Below are positions 48,215-61,227 of a stretch of 64,000 nt of DNA, in pieces. The first letter of the stretch is position 1, and every line of letters begins with the position of its first letter. Origin of the DNA: Impatiens glandulifera. Taxonomy: Eukaryota > Streptophyta > Magnoliopsida > Ericales > Balsaminaceae. The translations under genes and the position numbers were made by a program. The DNA lies in assembly GCF_907164915.1 (NCBI RefSeq), contig NC_061870.1:26573348-26637347 (forward strand), written 5' to 3'. The notes below the pieces were generated by a model. It did no database searches. It saw only the letters and a program-made list of their open reading frames with translations, and was not told the DNA's origin.

Positions 48215-48968
48215 AAATCTCTTTTTCTCTATAAAGATTCATGCTTTACAATTCCATGGAGAATCACAGACAAAAATAACTGTTACCAATATATAAATTT
48301 GGATTGTGTATGTATCAAGGAGTAAAGAAACTTGAAAAAGGTGAAAAATTAATGAAAAGGGCATGTTGATGAGTTCTCTAGTACGGTATGGCCGGTGACC
48401 GGCGACCGGTTGCCGGCGAGTCATTTTCTTTTACTATTTTTGGGTATGCTGGTCAGAATAACTAAGTTATCATGAATTGATCTATTGAAGGAGGTCTTAA
48501 TTGGTGACAGATTTCTTTATAAAACTTATATTTCTTTTAATAGAAAAACACCTTGTATTCTATGCTTCACTTCATAAATTAACTTTATAGCAAAACAAAT
48601 ACATATTATAAGTTATTACTTCAATCCGGTTATATATATATATATATATGATTGAAAAAGAACAAACTTTTATGTATAATATGAATATTTATATATATGT
48701 ATGAGCTTTCAAAAAAACTGAATAGCTCAACCTTTGTTCATTCTGAAAAACATTCAATTCTCCGTAAATAAAGTGAAGTTCATATATATTAAAAAGTGTG
48801 ATATACAATTCCCCCAATAGAATGTGAGACTAATATACAAAAACCGATGTAATTTTTGTTTAAATAATTGAAACCCTGCATTCAAAATATATTAGTTAAA
48901 ATTATAATATACGGAAAAAAAAATTAAAGATATAACAATTTATTTTCTAGGTGTATTTAATAAGTTTG
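48215..48968. other. KCS6 3' flank
   Basis: Should contain the 3' UTR. AATAAA near 48765 is far downstream and no clear poly(A) signal was chosen. A short GC-rich patch at 48.39-48.42 kb (GCCGGTGACCGGCGACCGG) is a CCGG-rich run of unknown meaning. Short (AT)n near 48.63 kb. Confidence 0.5.
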
Positions 48969-48969
<1 letters not shown>

Positions 48970-49029
<60 letters not shown>

Positions 49030-49140
49030 GATTCTTAATTTTTAAAAAGTTCGGATTGTCGGATCGAGAACTGTAGTTAATTTGGATATATGTGAGAGTA
49101 AATGGATACTTGGGTCGGATTGTGTTTGACCCGCCCATAA
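48970..49140 (-). repeat. (AT)n plus inverted copy of the 60-kb repeat
   Basis: About 28 AT units (48970-49026) are followed by TTCTTAATTTTTAAAAAG, GGATCGAGAACTGTAG, AATGGATACTTGGGTCGGAT and GACCCGCCCATAAA. These are the complement of the unit found in tandem at 59.9-60.55 kb, in the same order and also next to (AT)n. Confidence 0.8.
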
Positions 49141-50278
49141 AAATTTTACTGTTATATTTTTTTACGGTTTTTTATATTATTATTTGCACGAGATACATGC
49201 TAGTTGTTATTATATTAATATTTCGTAGATTAAAATTAGTTTACAAATATACTGCCTTAAGATTTGGGATGCCCTAATTAAGTGTAAAGATAATTTTATT
49301 CTTACATTTTTATTTCACTATAGTGTATATATATAATTTATGTTAGGTTGAATATATTAAATGTGGCTAGTATAGTTGGTCAAATCTAGTTAGTAAACCT
49401 TTGAACTTACCTTAGGACGCAATATATATAAGGTTAAAGGTAAAATTTTGATTGAATATAGCTGATATAGTAAATAAAATTTAAATTTATCTAAAAAGTG
49501 TAAGTGTATCTACAGTTAAGATACTAGATTCAAATATAAATATGTAATATTTTTTAAACAAATACAGTTAAGATACTAGATTCAATCACAACAAATGGTA
49601 AAATATTATAAATCAAGTAATTTAGATTGATGTTTGTATTTTTGAATTTTTATTATAAAAAATTACTTATCACATCTTATTTGTTTCTAAATATTAGTAT
49701 TTTTAATTAATTAATCAAATTAAAATAATTTTACTTTATTTTTATCATTTTTAAATATAAAAAAACATTTTTATAATTCAACTAATTAAACCCAAAAAGT
49801 TTCTTAAACAATATTTTTTTTTTAAATCAAAAAAATTTCAAATAATCCAACATCAAACAAGATTTATAGTTGATGTTATTTAAAATAAATTGAACTATTC
49901 ACCCAACCATCTATTAATTATTTATTTTATTTTAAAAATAATTATAAATTCATTCATTTCATCAATTAAAATATATTTTCCATAAAAATCATTATATATT
50001 TATAGGTGTAAATATTGTTTCTTCAAATAATTTGATTACTATCCTATTTCAAACAAAGTTGTATGAAAAAAAAAACAATTAATTATTTAAATAATCATAT
50101 TTCAAACATGCAGAAGTTGTGGAGAATAAAATAACACCCACCTAGCTAAAATATAATAGTTTTATATATAACAAATCCAACAAAACCTAGTATGATTAAT
50201 TAAAACATCCACACAAAATCATAACCATCCCATGTAGATGGATATCACATCAAATCATTTAAAAACAATTAAGTACCT
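49141..50278. other. AT-rich intergenic stretch with a MITE and a short repeat pair
   Basis: It contains the 239-bp MITE listed separately. The 22-bp string ACAGTTAAGATACTAGATTC plus AA occurs twice, at about 49512 and 49565. No gene recognised. Confidence 0.5.
49625..49863. mobile_element. Tourist-like MITE, 239 bp
   Basis: Left end GATTGATGTTTGTATTTTTG; the complement of the right end reads ATCTTGTTTGATGTTGGATT. Both continue into TTTGAA(A)TTTTT. TTA lies on each side (49622-49624, 49864-49866). The ends are divergent, so confidence is moderate. Confidence 0.6.
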
Positions 50279-50700
50279 ATGATCAACCAATCAATAATTT
50301 TTCTTTCTTTCAAAATAACTTCAAATTTTAATTATAATATAAGAGTAATGACCCAAACTGTTCCAATGACACCTCATACATCTGAGTATTGTGAAGAAGT
50401 TCCTTTTACAACTTTGAGCATGCATGTGCCCTATTTTTTTGCATTCAATCGAAAGAATATATCTCCATGCGAGCAAGGTCAATGCCGATAGGGAACTCTT
50501 GAGACTTAATAATTTAACCGATGAAGAGAAAATGAGTCATTTATAGAGAATAAATATCGATATGAACATTTATCCAGAAGTTTATTTATCAACAATTATG
50601 AAACCCTATCCGATAAAATAGTGATTTCTCTCAATTATGAGGAATACAGAACTATAGAAGATTTATACAAGTTCAGCTGGGCTGCATGTAGCATTCATTA
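50279..50700 (+). pseudogene. Possible coding relic, unknown family
   Basis: This patch is less AT-rich than its surroundings and reads in pieces like protein: TVPMTPHTSEYCEEVPFTTL in one frame, then ENKYRYEHLSRSLFINNYE and NYEEYRTIEDLYKFSWAA in another, with stops between. I do not recognise the family. It may be a fragment of a transposon gene or of a lost host gene. Confidence 0.3.
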
Positions 50701-51870
50701 TTTTATTTTTATTTGTTGTTGGTTTGTATTTGAACATATATTAATTATTCTTTTAATATATCACAAATATTGAAAAATGGAGAAATGCGTCTAGGATATA
50801 TATGACTCGCAAGGTTCAAAACCAACTAGGGTAGTTCAAATGTCATGAGTCGTGCCTAAATGATAAAAAAATTATGGGTTCAATTATATTCTCACTAAGA
50901 ACACATTAAACTGAAGCGTGAGTAATTACTTTTGGGTAATTGTGCTGTCTTTCTAAATTAATAGAAAAAAATAACTCAGCAACCTTAAACTTAAAAAAAA
51001 CATAAACCTCAAAATAGGATATGTTCTGGATCATACTAACTAATCAAGAGAGAAACCTTATTTTTAGATCAATGAATAATTTCCCACTTCTCAAAAAATA
51101 ATGAAAGCAGAGATTTAAATTAGAATGAAATGACATGAAAATGAGTTATGATCTCCAATATGTGTTTGGTCAATCACATATTTGCAATATTTTGTTTGAT
51201 TTTTTTTGGTATTGTTATGTATGTATCTACACATATAGCTAGGATGCTTCAATAATTCAATGACACAAATTATATTCATTATTATACAGAATGAATTAAA
51301 TATATATCTTCTAGAGGTTCTTACTTTCTGATGATAAACTTCTCTCTAAACATATATGTACATTAATGGTGTTAGCTAGCCAGAGAGCTATAAGTTGTCT
51401 GTGGATGAATGAATGACAAGTGAACGTGGCAATTTTAAGTTGACTGTTCATCTGTGAAGCTAGCTAATGCATTTATGAGTGAGGAATTAATGGTGTTGTT
51501 GATGATGATCAGTGAATCACAATTGACCCTCCATCTTTCTTTTTTTTGAATATAATTGGATCCATATATGAACTTCTCCCATATTTATTATCGTTTCTAA
51601 TTCAAACCACAAACCCATTTGATCATAACATATATATCTCCAATTCATCAAAACCCATGATCTAGAAAGTAACTAAAAAAGGTGCATGATTTGCAAATAT
51701 GTGATCCAAAATCAATCAAAAGATCTGGTTGTTTGTTACTCCCAATCATCCCGACCAAGAGAGGAAAATTTGAAAGAGTGTCCTGATCAGATCATGAGCC
51801 AAAGAAGAATGTAAAAAAAAAAAACTTCATTTGAAAATTTTCTTAAGGAGTTCAAATATTTAAGTCATCT
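50701..51870. other. AT-rich intergenic stretch
   Basis: Nothing identified. The segment 51.38-51.54 kb is less AT-rich (GCTAGCCAGAGAGC, GTGTTGTTGATGATGATCAG) but shows no frame or element. Confidence 0.5.
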
Positions 51871-51955
51871 CACTACTAAATTAAAAGGGAATCTTTAACA
51901 CCGGTAATTATCGTCGGTAAATCACATTTTACCGTCGGTAAAAGTTTAAACACGT
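51871..51955 (+). mobile_element. CACTA-like terminus
   Basis: CACTACTAAATTAAAAG begins the segment, then TCGTCGGTAAATC and TTTACCGTCGGTAAAA follow, the ACCGTCGG-type subterminal motif common at plant CACTA ends. The other end was not found. Confidence 0.45.
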
Positions 51956-54060
51956 GAATAAAGTTTTGGTGGAGAATGTGAAAATGAGCATTATATACCT
52001 ACGGATTTATATCTAGTACTATTAGGGACGTGAATTTTTATGCAAATTATGGTTGCGGAGAAACTAATTAAGATGATTATTTGTAATGCGATAATTAAAG
52101 CTGGAGTTTTGAACCTATAACCTATAATTAAGTTACAAGTGTGATATTTTATTTAATGATTAGAGACCTTGATTAACTTTTATATAGAATATTAACTTTC
52201 AATTCAAATATTACTAATTGTAGAATAAAAACATGTGAGACTAATAATAATAATCTAGACTTCTATTATTGTCAATTCCATGTAGATTTTAGTTTTGTTC
52301 TCGAAAGAGTAGTATATTAATAATAATAATAAATAAATAAAATTTGAAATAAATTCTAACAAAAATCAAACCTGAAATCTCATGGACAGTTACCTAAACT
52401 ATTGTATCTATTAAAACAAAATTCACCAATCCAAAAATAATAATAAAATTCCAAGTTGAATTTTTTTATATATAAATTTATATTATATATATAGAGAGAG
52501 AGCATGTGTTAAAAGGGTGGACAATGAATGAGATTTTCATATGTTAGGTAGAGAGTTTAGGAAGCCATTATGATATTTGTGTGCTTTCATTTATTTGATT
52601 TTGTATATCTTGAGGTGGAGAAAAGATTTCTCTCTTTTTTTTTTCTTTTTTTTTTGGCTGAAAATTATATATTATATGAGAAATGATCGATAAGAACTAG
52701 AATAATATGATAAAAAAAGTTAATATAAATGATTTGTCAATAGAACTTTAGTTGAATATTGTAAAACTTTTATCTTCCATTCAATTTTCAATCTTACTCA
52801 ACATTTTTTATTATATTATTTTCGAACCTTAAAATTTTCATTTTGTATATATATACAACCCCTCTCTCTCGGTTCATACTAAACTCCTTACAAAAAAATA
52901 TTTAAAAGTTGAAATAAATTAAATATTAAAGATATCTAGTACTACATAGTAAAAATTATTACTCGAAAATTTATCAATTTTTACCCCCTTAGAATGATGA
53001 CAAGTCTCGAGCTGGAAGGTGAGGTGGTGAAAAAGACTTGACTATTCAATTTGTAGTATCAATATTCTTTTATTATAATTATTATCCAGATGTGTAAAGC
53101 TGTAATACCAATGACATTCAATGAGCCAACTTTTATTAGGTGAAAGTGAGAAAATGGGATTTTTTTCATTTTTATTTTTGATAATAATTATCGATCACCC
53201 TCAATGCTGTTTTGAATTAATGTTCTTTCCCAGCCGTCCATCTGAGCATGCATGAGCGCCATAAGATTTTTTATCATGTTATGTTTTGTTGACGTTTCTT
53301 ATCAAAGTGGAATTGAAATAAAAAGTTATAATAAGATTAATAATAATTGTGATTAATAATACAATAGTCTACTATACCATTGTAATTTTCATTTTAAATA
53401 TTTCCTAGTCATAGGATTATTGATAAATAAAAATTTACGAAATTCTGATACAATGATCTATTTAGTGATGGTTGAATTATTCGTCGCTATTATTAGTAAG
53501 GAATAAGCGACAAATTAATGCCGCTAAGGACAATAACGAAGGTACGTAGTTGAATACTTGAATCCATCTTTTGGGTTAATGGTGATGAAAAACCATCGCT
53601 ATTACCTTTTACCTTGTTAACATGAAGTATACCGAATTTATTTGTATTGTGATGAATGTGAAATACTAAAAGAAAATCATCATTTTGTCATTATAAATTT
53701 TTGGTATGATTTATTGAAGCTTTATAGGGAAGATAAAAGTCCGTTCAGGATTAAATGCTAAGACCTAGCATATGCAGCTGGCCACCTCTATAACAATATT
53801 GCATTAAAAATTATTTGTGTAAAATATATATTTTTCATTTAAAATAATAAGTAAAATTATAATTTTATTTAGGTAGATTTTTTAAATAATTTAATTTAAT
53901 TTTACCCATTACTAAATTTATAAATCAAAATATTAAAATATTTTATATTTCTCTTTAAAAAATATAGTCATAATAGAATTGCATTTTCTATTGCAACGGA
54001 TTGGTAAATCAAAATAGAGTGAATTCTTACATAATTATATATAACCATTCATAATCAACC
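51956..54060. other. AT-rich intergenic stretch
   Basis: No gene recognised. At 53.46-53.62 kb a repeat-like patch carries TCGTCGCTATTATTAG, AATAAGCGACAAATT and GCCGCTAAGG, reminiscent of the 42.3-kb fragment. Confidence 0.5.
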
Positions 54061-54365
54061 AATGTCACTCCCTACTTTAAAAAACGTGTTAACATGTTAT
54101 ATATGTTAAAAATGTGTTAAACGTGCTAAAAACGTAAAAAAAATGTTAAACTTATCAAAAACACGTTAAACGTATTAAACATGTAAAAAATGTATTAAAC
54201 GTGAAAAACGTGTTATGAGTGTGAAAACGTGTTAAACATGTAAAAAATGTGTTAAACGTGCTAAAAACATGAAAACGTGTAAAAAACGTGTTATAAGTGT
54301 AAAAACGTGTTAAAAATATTTAAAATGTGTGAAAAACGTGTTAAATGTCAAAAACGTGTTCGACT
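54061..54365. repeat. Degenerate minisatellite of AAAACGTGTTAA-type units
   Basis: About 300 bp are built from short variants of AAACGTGTTAAAC / AAAAATGTGTTAAACGTG with irregular spacing of roughly 9-20 bp. It is followed by AACCCAA/CCCAACCCA-rich sequence to about 54.57 kb. Confidence 0.8.
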
Positions 54366-55257
54366 TAAAGTTGAAAATAATTAGTTTATATTGGATTAAT
54401 AATAGAGAATTAAATTAAATTTATATAATTTGGGTAATTTGAATAACTCTAACCCAATCCAAATTAAATCCAACTCATACTCATCCCAATCTATACTCAA
54501 CCCAACCCATATTAACTGACCCAAATTAATATTTTGGGTTAGGATTTGGGTAAACCCAAATTATGCTCACTCCTACTCCCTAGCTATATCAGATAAAGTG
54601 CAAATCTATAATGGAAGTAGGAAACTAAGAATAATTATGACATCTTAAAAATGTTGTTTTCATTTAGGGTTATTTTATTGTTTGGTCTCAAAAAAAACAT
54701 ATGGGGGTTTATGGAGGAATTAATGTAATGTTTTTTTTATAGTTGAAGTCGTGAATATCTTTAACGACGTGGCGGAAAATAATATGTTATTAATATATTA
54801 CAATTTTTAAGTTAATAATATAACACTATTCTGAATTAATCATAAGGAATATAGACAAATATGTTCTGTTTTGTGTGCAAAATTTACAGTGTAATTGCAA
54901 CCTTAGAAAGCTACTAATGTAAAACAGATCATTAACTTAACATTGTCATTCATCTCAACACACTCCAACATAATAGTAAATGGTAGTAATAATCTATCTT
55001 TGGAAGTATTTGAAGATTTTTTTTACCATATGATATTATGCTGGTCACTCTAAAATAAAACGATAATTTTTTTATCTCAAATCATTCATTTTGTTATTAA
55101 TATGTTACGATTTTAAAATGTTAGAAAGTTATGAAAGACCCAAAGACCTAGAAATTAAGTTCGTTAAGCAACTTTAGTTAGAGTTTTAATTGAAATTTTT
55201 AAAAGTTTATTTTGTGTTAATTAGTTTAATTTTCATCGAATGAATATTTATATTTCA
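54366..55257. other. AT-rich intergenic stretch
   Basis: It begins with AACCCAA-type repeats and an inverted AATTTGGGTTAGGATTTGGG near 54.53 kb, suggesting the minisatellite belongs to a larger element. No gene seen. Confidence 0.45.
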
Positions 55258-55451
55258 AACTTTTATAACAAATCATGCAATAAAAAAATATATACTATAA
55301 AATATCAAAAAGATCTCATGAGACAACAAATGAGACCTTTTATAAAATGAGGTAAACTTTTATAACAAATCATGCAATAAAAAAATATATACTATAAAAT
55401 ATCAAAAAGATCTCATGAGATAACAAACGAGACCTTTTATAGAATGAGGTA
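55258..55451. repeat. Tandem duplication, 97-bp unit
   Basis: Two copies (55258-55354, 55355-55451) share ACTTTTATAACAAATCATGC and AAAAGATCTCATGAGA and differ at only a few bases. Confidence 0.92.
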
Positions 55452-58400
55452 AAAAAAATTAGTACATATTTTTATAGGTAATTAATTTTTTCATTATCTA
55501 TGTAACTCATAACCTCATATAATATAATATCTTTTTATTTATTTATTTTAACATGGTATTATATTCTTGTTTTTATTTTTTTTATTCTAAGATGGTATTT
55601 TCTTTTTTATTACACAAAATCTTAGTTATACACTGTCCAGGGTTACATTAGTAATTGATAGAAGCTCTAATCATTTATTATTATATTTTTATAATAAAAC
55701 TTTTTTCTTTTAAATGTTTCTGTTGTTATTTTTATTTTTTTCGACTATCTTATTTTTAAATTTTTATTGTTGTTTTTTTCAGTAGTCAATGCCTATATTT
55801 TTGTTGGTGTTAATCCAATCAAATAAATTTTTTGGCTGGTTATTTAGTTATTACACTATTATCCCGTCGTTTGATGGATCTCAACACTCACGAATAACAT
55901 TGGAGGTTCTTTTACTTGTTGTTTCACCTCAGCATTTAACGCTCATGAGATTAGTTTATCGGTCAACACATTGACATTCTGTAATTAGATGAATTTGAAC
56001 ACTTACGAGTTTATCAAACTTGAAAATATAACATCAATATTTGACAATCTCGTTTTCAACTTCAAATTATTCAAATATTTTTTTCAGTTGAAAAGAGATA
56101 TTATAATATAAAATAATATATATGTAATATATTATCACAATATAATATTATAATATTGTGATAATTATTATATTATCATATTATTTTTTTACAAGTATAA
56201 TACATGACCTTCAATATAATTTCTTCTACGTTCTAACCATTAAAATTAATAATAAATTTAAATCATTTATTCTTAAATAATTACTTTATTATAAAACTCT
56301 TAATAAAATTAAAAAGATTAATGTATATAAAAGTGTATTTATAGTATATTTTATTTATTGAAAAAAGAGTGAGTTTGATCACATAATTAATGATCATGAA
56401 ATAAGAGACCAAATCAAATTGGTAATCTTACCGAGATGGATGATTCTCGAGATTGAGAAAATTATTAGAACATATTAATATCAAAGAGGGGAGAGAAGAA
56501 GATGAAGAAAAATAATTTAAATTTTAAAGAGAAACACGGAAAAAGAAATGTATGTAGAATATGCAAAAGAGTGCTACAATTAGCCCGGCCCGGCCCGGCC
56601 CAGCCTCAGGTGACACAAAAAATCAGCATATGTTTTTGCAAAGCCCTAACCTTTAAAGGTGAGCCCAAATTTAATTATTAATTCTTTAATTAATTAATAA
56701 ATAAATATTATTAATTTATTAAATACTTTCTTATCAATAATATTAATATTTTTAATATAAATTAAGAAATTTTTATATAATATATTATAATTATATATTT
56801 TATTTTCATTAAAAAACTAATTTGTATAAATTTTTTATTTTTGTGTGCCTCCATTCTTTTTTAAATGGTTCCTCCATTTCTCATGGTCGCCCTGCTACTT
56901 GGTATGTTACTAATGATGGGTGACCCAAATTAAAGAGGGATTTCTCAGCTATTTATTAAAGTTTAAGAATTAGTTGTTGATATAACAATTTTTTGTGTTA
57001 AAGTTAAATATTGTACTTAGGATAATGATAATTGATGTGATGAAATGTGAATCTATGTGCTTGTTCTGAGGAAATGATTTTTTTCAGGTTTTTATCCTAA
57101 AATAACCTTGTTTGATTAAATATTTTTATTATAAGTACATAGAAAATGTGATACATAATCTCAATTGAACCGGCAATCTGAGTCCACTGCTCAAAGCAAT
57201 TATCCAATTATTAAGAATTAAAAAATTGGATAAATTTAAAAAATAACGAGAAAATTATGAATAAAATAATAATAAATAAATATAATTTTTTTTAAATATT
57301 GTATTAAATTTAAAAAATCAATAAATTAAAAGGTAATGTGACATTTGTACCGTAAAAAAATAAAATTTGGGATGGGCTTCAACCACCCGAGCCTTACATA
57401 GACTCGCCCTACATACACTCGCTTTGATTAATATGAAATTATATTTTATTAAAAAAGATGTTTAAAACTCATTAAATGTAGTTATTATTACTTAAAAGAT
57501 TATATATAATTTCTTTCATTATTTCTCATTTTGCATAAAAGTTGAACATAATTAATTATCTTAATAAAAAAAATTCCTAATACTTTTTACATTAACATTT
57601 CTAAACTATTCAAAATATTATATTTAAATATTACCTCCTTTATACGGATAAACTCCAAAACATAATTGACATTATTTACTATAGGTACATAATTGAAAAA
57701 TAAGCTACAAACTATATATTTTAAAATTAATAATAATTATTATTAACAAGCTAAAAGAAATATTATTGTCTTAATATTATATAATAGGAGATAAAGATAA
57801 AAGCAAATGTAATTAAATTATAAGGATAAGAACCATTTGAAAGGAAACTATTTTTTAAAGGATAATATTGTTGAAGATAAGAACTAATTGATATAATTAA
57901 TTGATAAACTTATCTATTACGTACTATACTTTAACCGATAAAGTATTAATATACGCTATGATGCTTAAATGCACAGCCAAAAATATAAATAAAATATTAT
58001 TTATATATAAATATATTAAATAAAAAAATAATTAAATTTTTATTTTTTAAAAGAATTAGTAAAAAAATTAATATTCATTTGACTTTAAAAAATAATATTA
58101 ATCATTTTTTTACTATCCAAAATAAATTTAAAATTTATTAATATTGTGATTTCATTTCAAACACTTCTCAATTAATCTCATTTTACTCATTATTTTATTT
58201 CAAACATTTCTTAATTAGTCTCCTATTACTCGTTATTTCACTTCGAACATTTTAGCATTTTGTGTTTATTACTAATATTCATAATATCCAGGTTATTAGG
58301 TTAGTTAATTAATAATTTTTTATTATATAATATCTTATCCTTTTATATAAAAAATAAAATAAAATAATAGTTATAATATGGTAAAACAAAAATATAGTTA

Positions 58401-58748
58401 AAATTTTAATTTAAAAAAATCTAATATTCCATCAAAATAAACTTCGACTTATTTGTGATCTCAATCTAAAGTTTTAAACAATCTCTAATTATCTCTCACT
58501 AGTATAGTAGTATGTAGTCCGTGCATTTGCACGAAGAATAATATAAAAATCCAGAAAAAAAATTACGTTAAAATGTGATTTATAATTTAATTCAATATTT
58601 TTTTATTTAATTATTAAAAAAATATGATAAAACTTACATTTATTCACTCATTTTATTTAAAATTATTTTGTTAGTTTTTAAACATACTCAAAATTATATA
58701 AATTGAAAACATTCATAAGTTTCGATAAAAATAAATCTTTACATTGAA
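55452..58748. other. AT-rich intergenic stretch
   Basis: No gene recognised. GC-rich patches at 56.58-56.61 kb and 57.36-57.42 kb look like repeat fragments. A palindrome-bearing motif GTGCATTTGCAC occurs at about 58.52 kb. Confidence 0.5.
56584..56601 (-). other. G-quadruplex-type motif
   Basis: Four CCC tracts spaced by GG on plus, thus GGG-CC repeated four times on the minus strand, inside very AT-rich DNA. Confidence 0.6.
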
Positions 58749-59340
58749 TTTTAGATCAAATTACCAATCAAATATGAAGTTCTCTAATGGGTCTAATATT
58801 ACTTATTATTATATACTTATTTGAAAAAATAAGAATATTAAAAAAATATCTAACCAATTTATTTAAGTTTTTGTATTTTTATATCTATAATGATTTTGAT
58901 TATTTAATAACCAAATTCGAGGGTGCATTCTTAAGCATTCGATTACACCTTTAGGTATAAACCATTAGGTATCACCAAGGTTTGTTTTACTCAAACCGAC
59001 ATTTCCTCAATGGACGAACCTTAAGGTTTTCTCACAAATGTTTGGTTACTCAAGCCAATATTATCGTTTTCGCTTCATCTATCAATAATCGCGCACTCAC
59101 ATATAATAATTACTTCTTTTAGATCAAATTATCAATCAAATATAAAGTTCTAATGGGTCTAATATTACTTATTATTATATACTTATTTAAAAAAATAAAA
59201 ATATTAAAAAAATCATCTAACAAATTCATTTAAAATTTTATATTTTTTATATCTATAATGATTTTGATTAGGTTTTCTCACAAATGTTTGGTTTACTCAA
59301 GTCAACATTCTCGCTTCATCTACCAATATTCGCGCACCGA
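58749..59340. repeat. Tandem duplication of a 368-bp unit, second copy internally deleted
   Basis: Copy 1 58749-59116, copy 2 59117 to about 59340. Both start TTTTAGATCAAATTA and share GGGTCTAATATTACTTATTA, ATCTATAATGATTTTGATTA and GGTTTTCTCACAAATGTTTG. Copy 2 lacks about 130 bp in the middle. Confidence 0.88.
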
Positions 59341-59900
59341 ACATTAGTCTTTAGTATGAAATGTTTACACTTTAACCGCTATACCATTTATGATTGTTGA
59401 AATAATTTTATAATTTTGTACGTGTATATATATATATATATATATTTTGTAAGTTAGATTTTGAATAATCATATAAATTATCTATTAAGGTTTAACATTA
59501 CTTATTACTAGGAAAATTTTCGTGCGATTCACACAGATAAAAATATAAATAAAAAAGTTTAATAAAAAAAAATAATAATCATATGCATTCAATGTTTAAA
59601 TTTTTTAATAAATCACGAATAATATATTAAAATAAAAATATAACGCTCTCATTCCACATTATATTCACTTCGGTAAAACAACTTACCTTCTCACATATCT
59701 CATCACATATTTTTTCCGAATGAACCTCTTATCTCGTGACCTTACACTTTCACTTTGGTCAATCAATTATTTGATTCATATTTTTTAATATTTAACATTG
59801 TGACCTCACACTTTGGTCAATCAAATATTTGATTCATATTCTTTTAACCACTTTTAATTGATACCGGCCTATTATCCCTCGGCAAACCACATCTCAATTA

Positions 59901-60590
59901 CACTTTAAAAATTAAACATCATTATATATCATTATATATATATATATATATTAGTTAGTTAAAAAGTTGACTTATATTGTTAAAATGTCTCGCGTTCATC
60001 TAATTTGGTGTTGAATTTAAAATATAAAGTGTTATTAGATTAGTTGGTTAAATGGTTGTATTTGTTTTGTTAAGTTGCAAGTTCGAAACATACATATATC
60101 ATTTTTATTTTTATTTTTAACCGTTTTAAATTTATGGGCGGGTCAACTCACAATCCGACTCAAGTATCCATCTACTCTGACATATATATCCAAATTAACA
60201 ACAACTCTCGACCCGACAATCTAGACACTTTAAAAATTAAGCATCATTATCTATATATAGATTAGTTAGTTTAAAAATTGAACTTATATTGTTAAAATGT
60301 CATGTTTTCATCTAATTTGGTGTTGAATTAAATAAAATATTATTAGCCTAATTGGTTAAATGATTGTACTTGTTTTTGTTAAGTTTTAAGTTCGAAATAT
60401 ACATATAGCATTTTTTATTTTATTTTTAACCGTTTTAAGTTTATGGGCGGATCAACCCAAAATCCGATCCAAGTATCCATTTACTGTCATATATATGTCC
60501 AAATTAATTACAGCTATCGACCCGACAATTCAGAAACTTTAAAAATTAAACATCATTTTATATATATATATATATATATATAAAAGTATT
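59901..60590. repeat. Tandem array of an approx. 310-325-bp unit with (AT)n
   Basis: Units start at about 59901, 60225 and (partial) 60534, with ACTTTAAAAATTAA, an AT run, ACTTATATTGTTAAAATGTC, CATCTAATTTGGTGTTGAAT, a tRNA-like TTGGTTAAATGGTTG...AAGTTCGAAA stretch, TTAACCGTTTTAA and GACCCGACAAT. An inverted copy lies at 48.97-49.14 kb. Confidence 0.88.
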
Positions 60591-61227
60591 AATGTACTTA
60601 AACGATAAAGATTTAAATAAATTGAAGTAATTAAATTATCAACATTTCATTTTTTCTAAAAACAATTACACATAATTATCCTTGATTAATTGACAAATAA
60701 TTTATGTATATTCGAGAATACTCTTAATGTGAAAACAAAAACAGACATTTCCATTTTAATTATATATATATATATATATAACCATTGACATTATTAATTA
60801 TTTTTTTAAATGTAGTAAGTTATTCTCACTTTCACACTCTCACTTTCTTTTGTAAGGACATTATTAATTACTTACAACATATATTCTTAAAATATTATTA
60901 CAATTCAAATAGATATTCATGCATACTAACCCATTTTACAATAAAGTTTTCAACATTAAACCAGTCACTTAATTTAATTTGTTGACAAAATAAAAAAAAG
61001 TTAAACTTCTTTTTTACTAAAACATTAAAGTTTCTTTATTTTTTATTTTTTTAATATGGTAAATGTTTATTAAAAATGATAAAAATAAATAATAACAAAA
61101 TATGATATATATGAAAACAATAAAATAAAAATGGCACTAAACCTAAAAATAAGAAACGATTACAAACCTATTATTTGGACAGTAGTAAATCCGGAGAATG
61201 ATTAATAAAATAAAAAATAGGTCCGGA
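60591..61227. other. AT-rich spacer
   Basis: No gene recognised. Short (AT)n near 60.77 kb. Confidence 0.5.
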
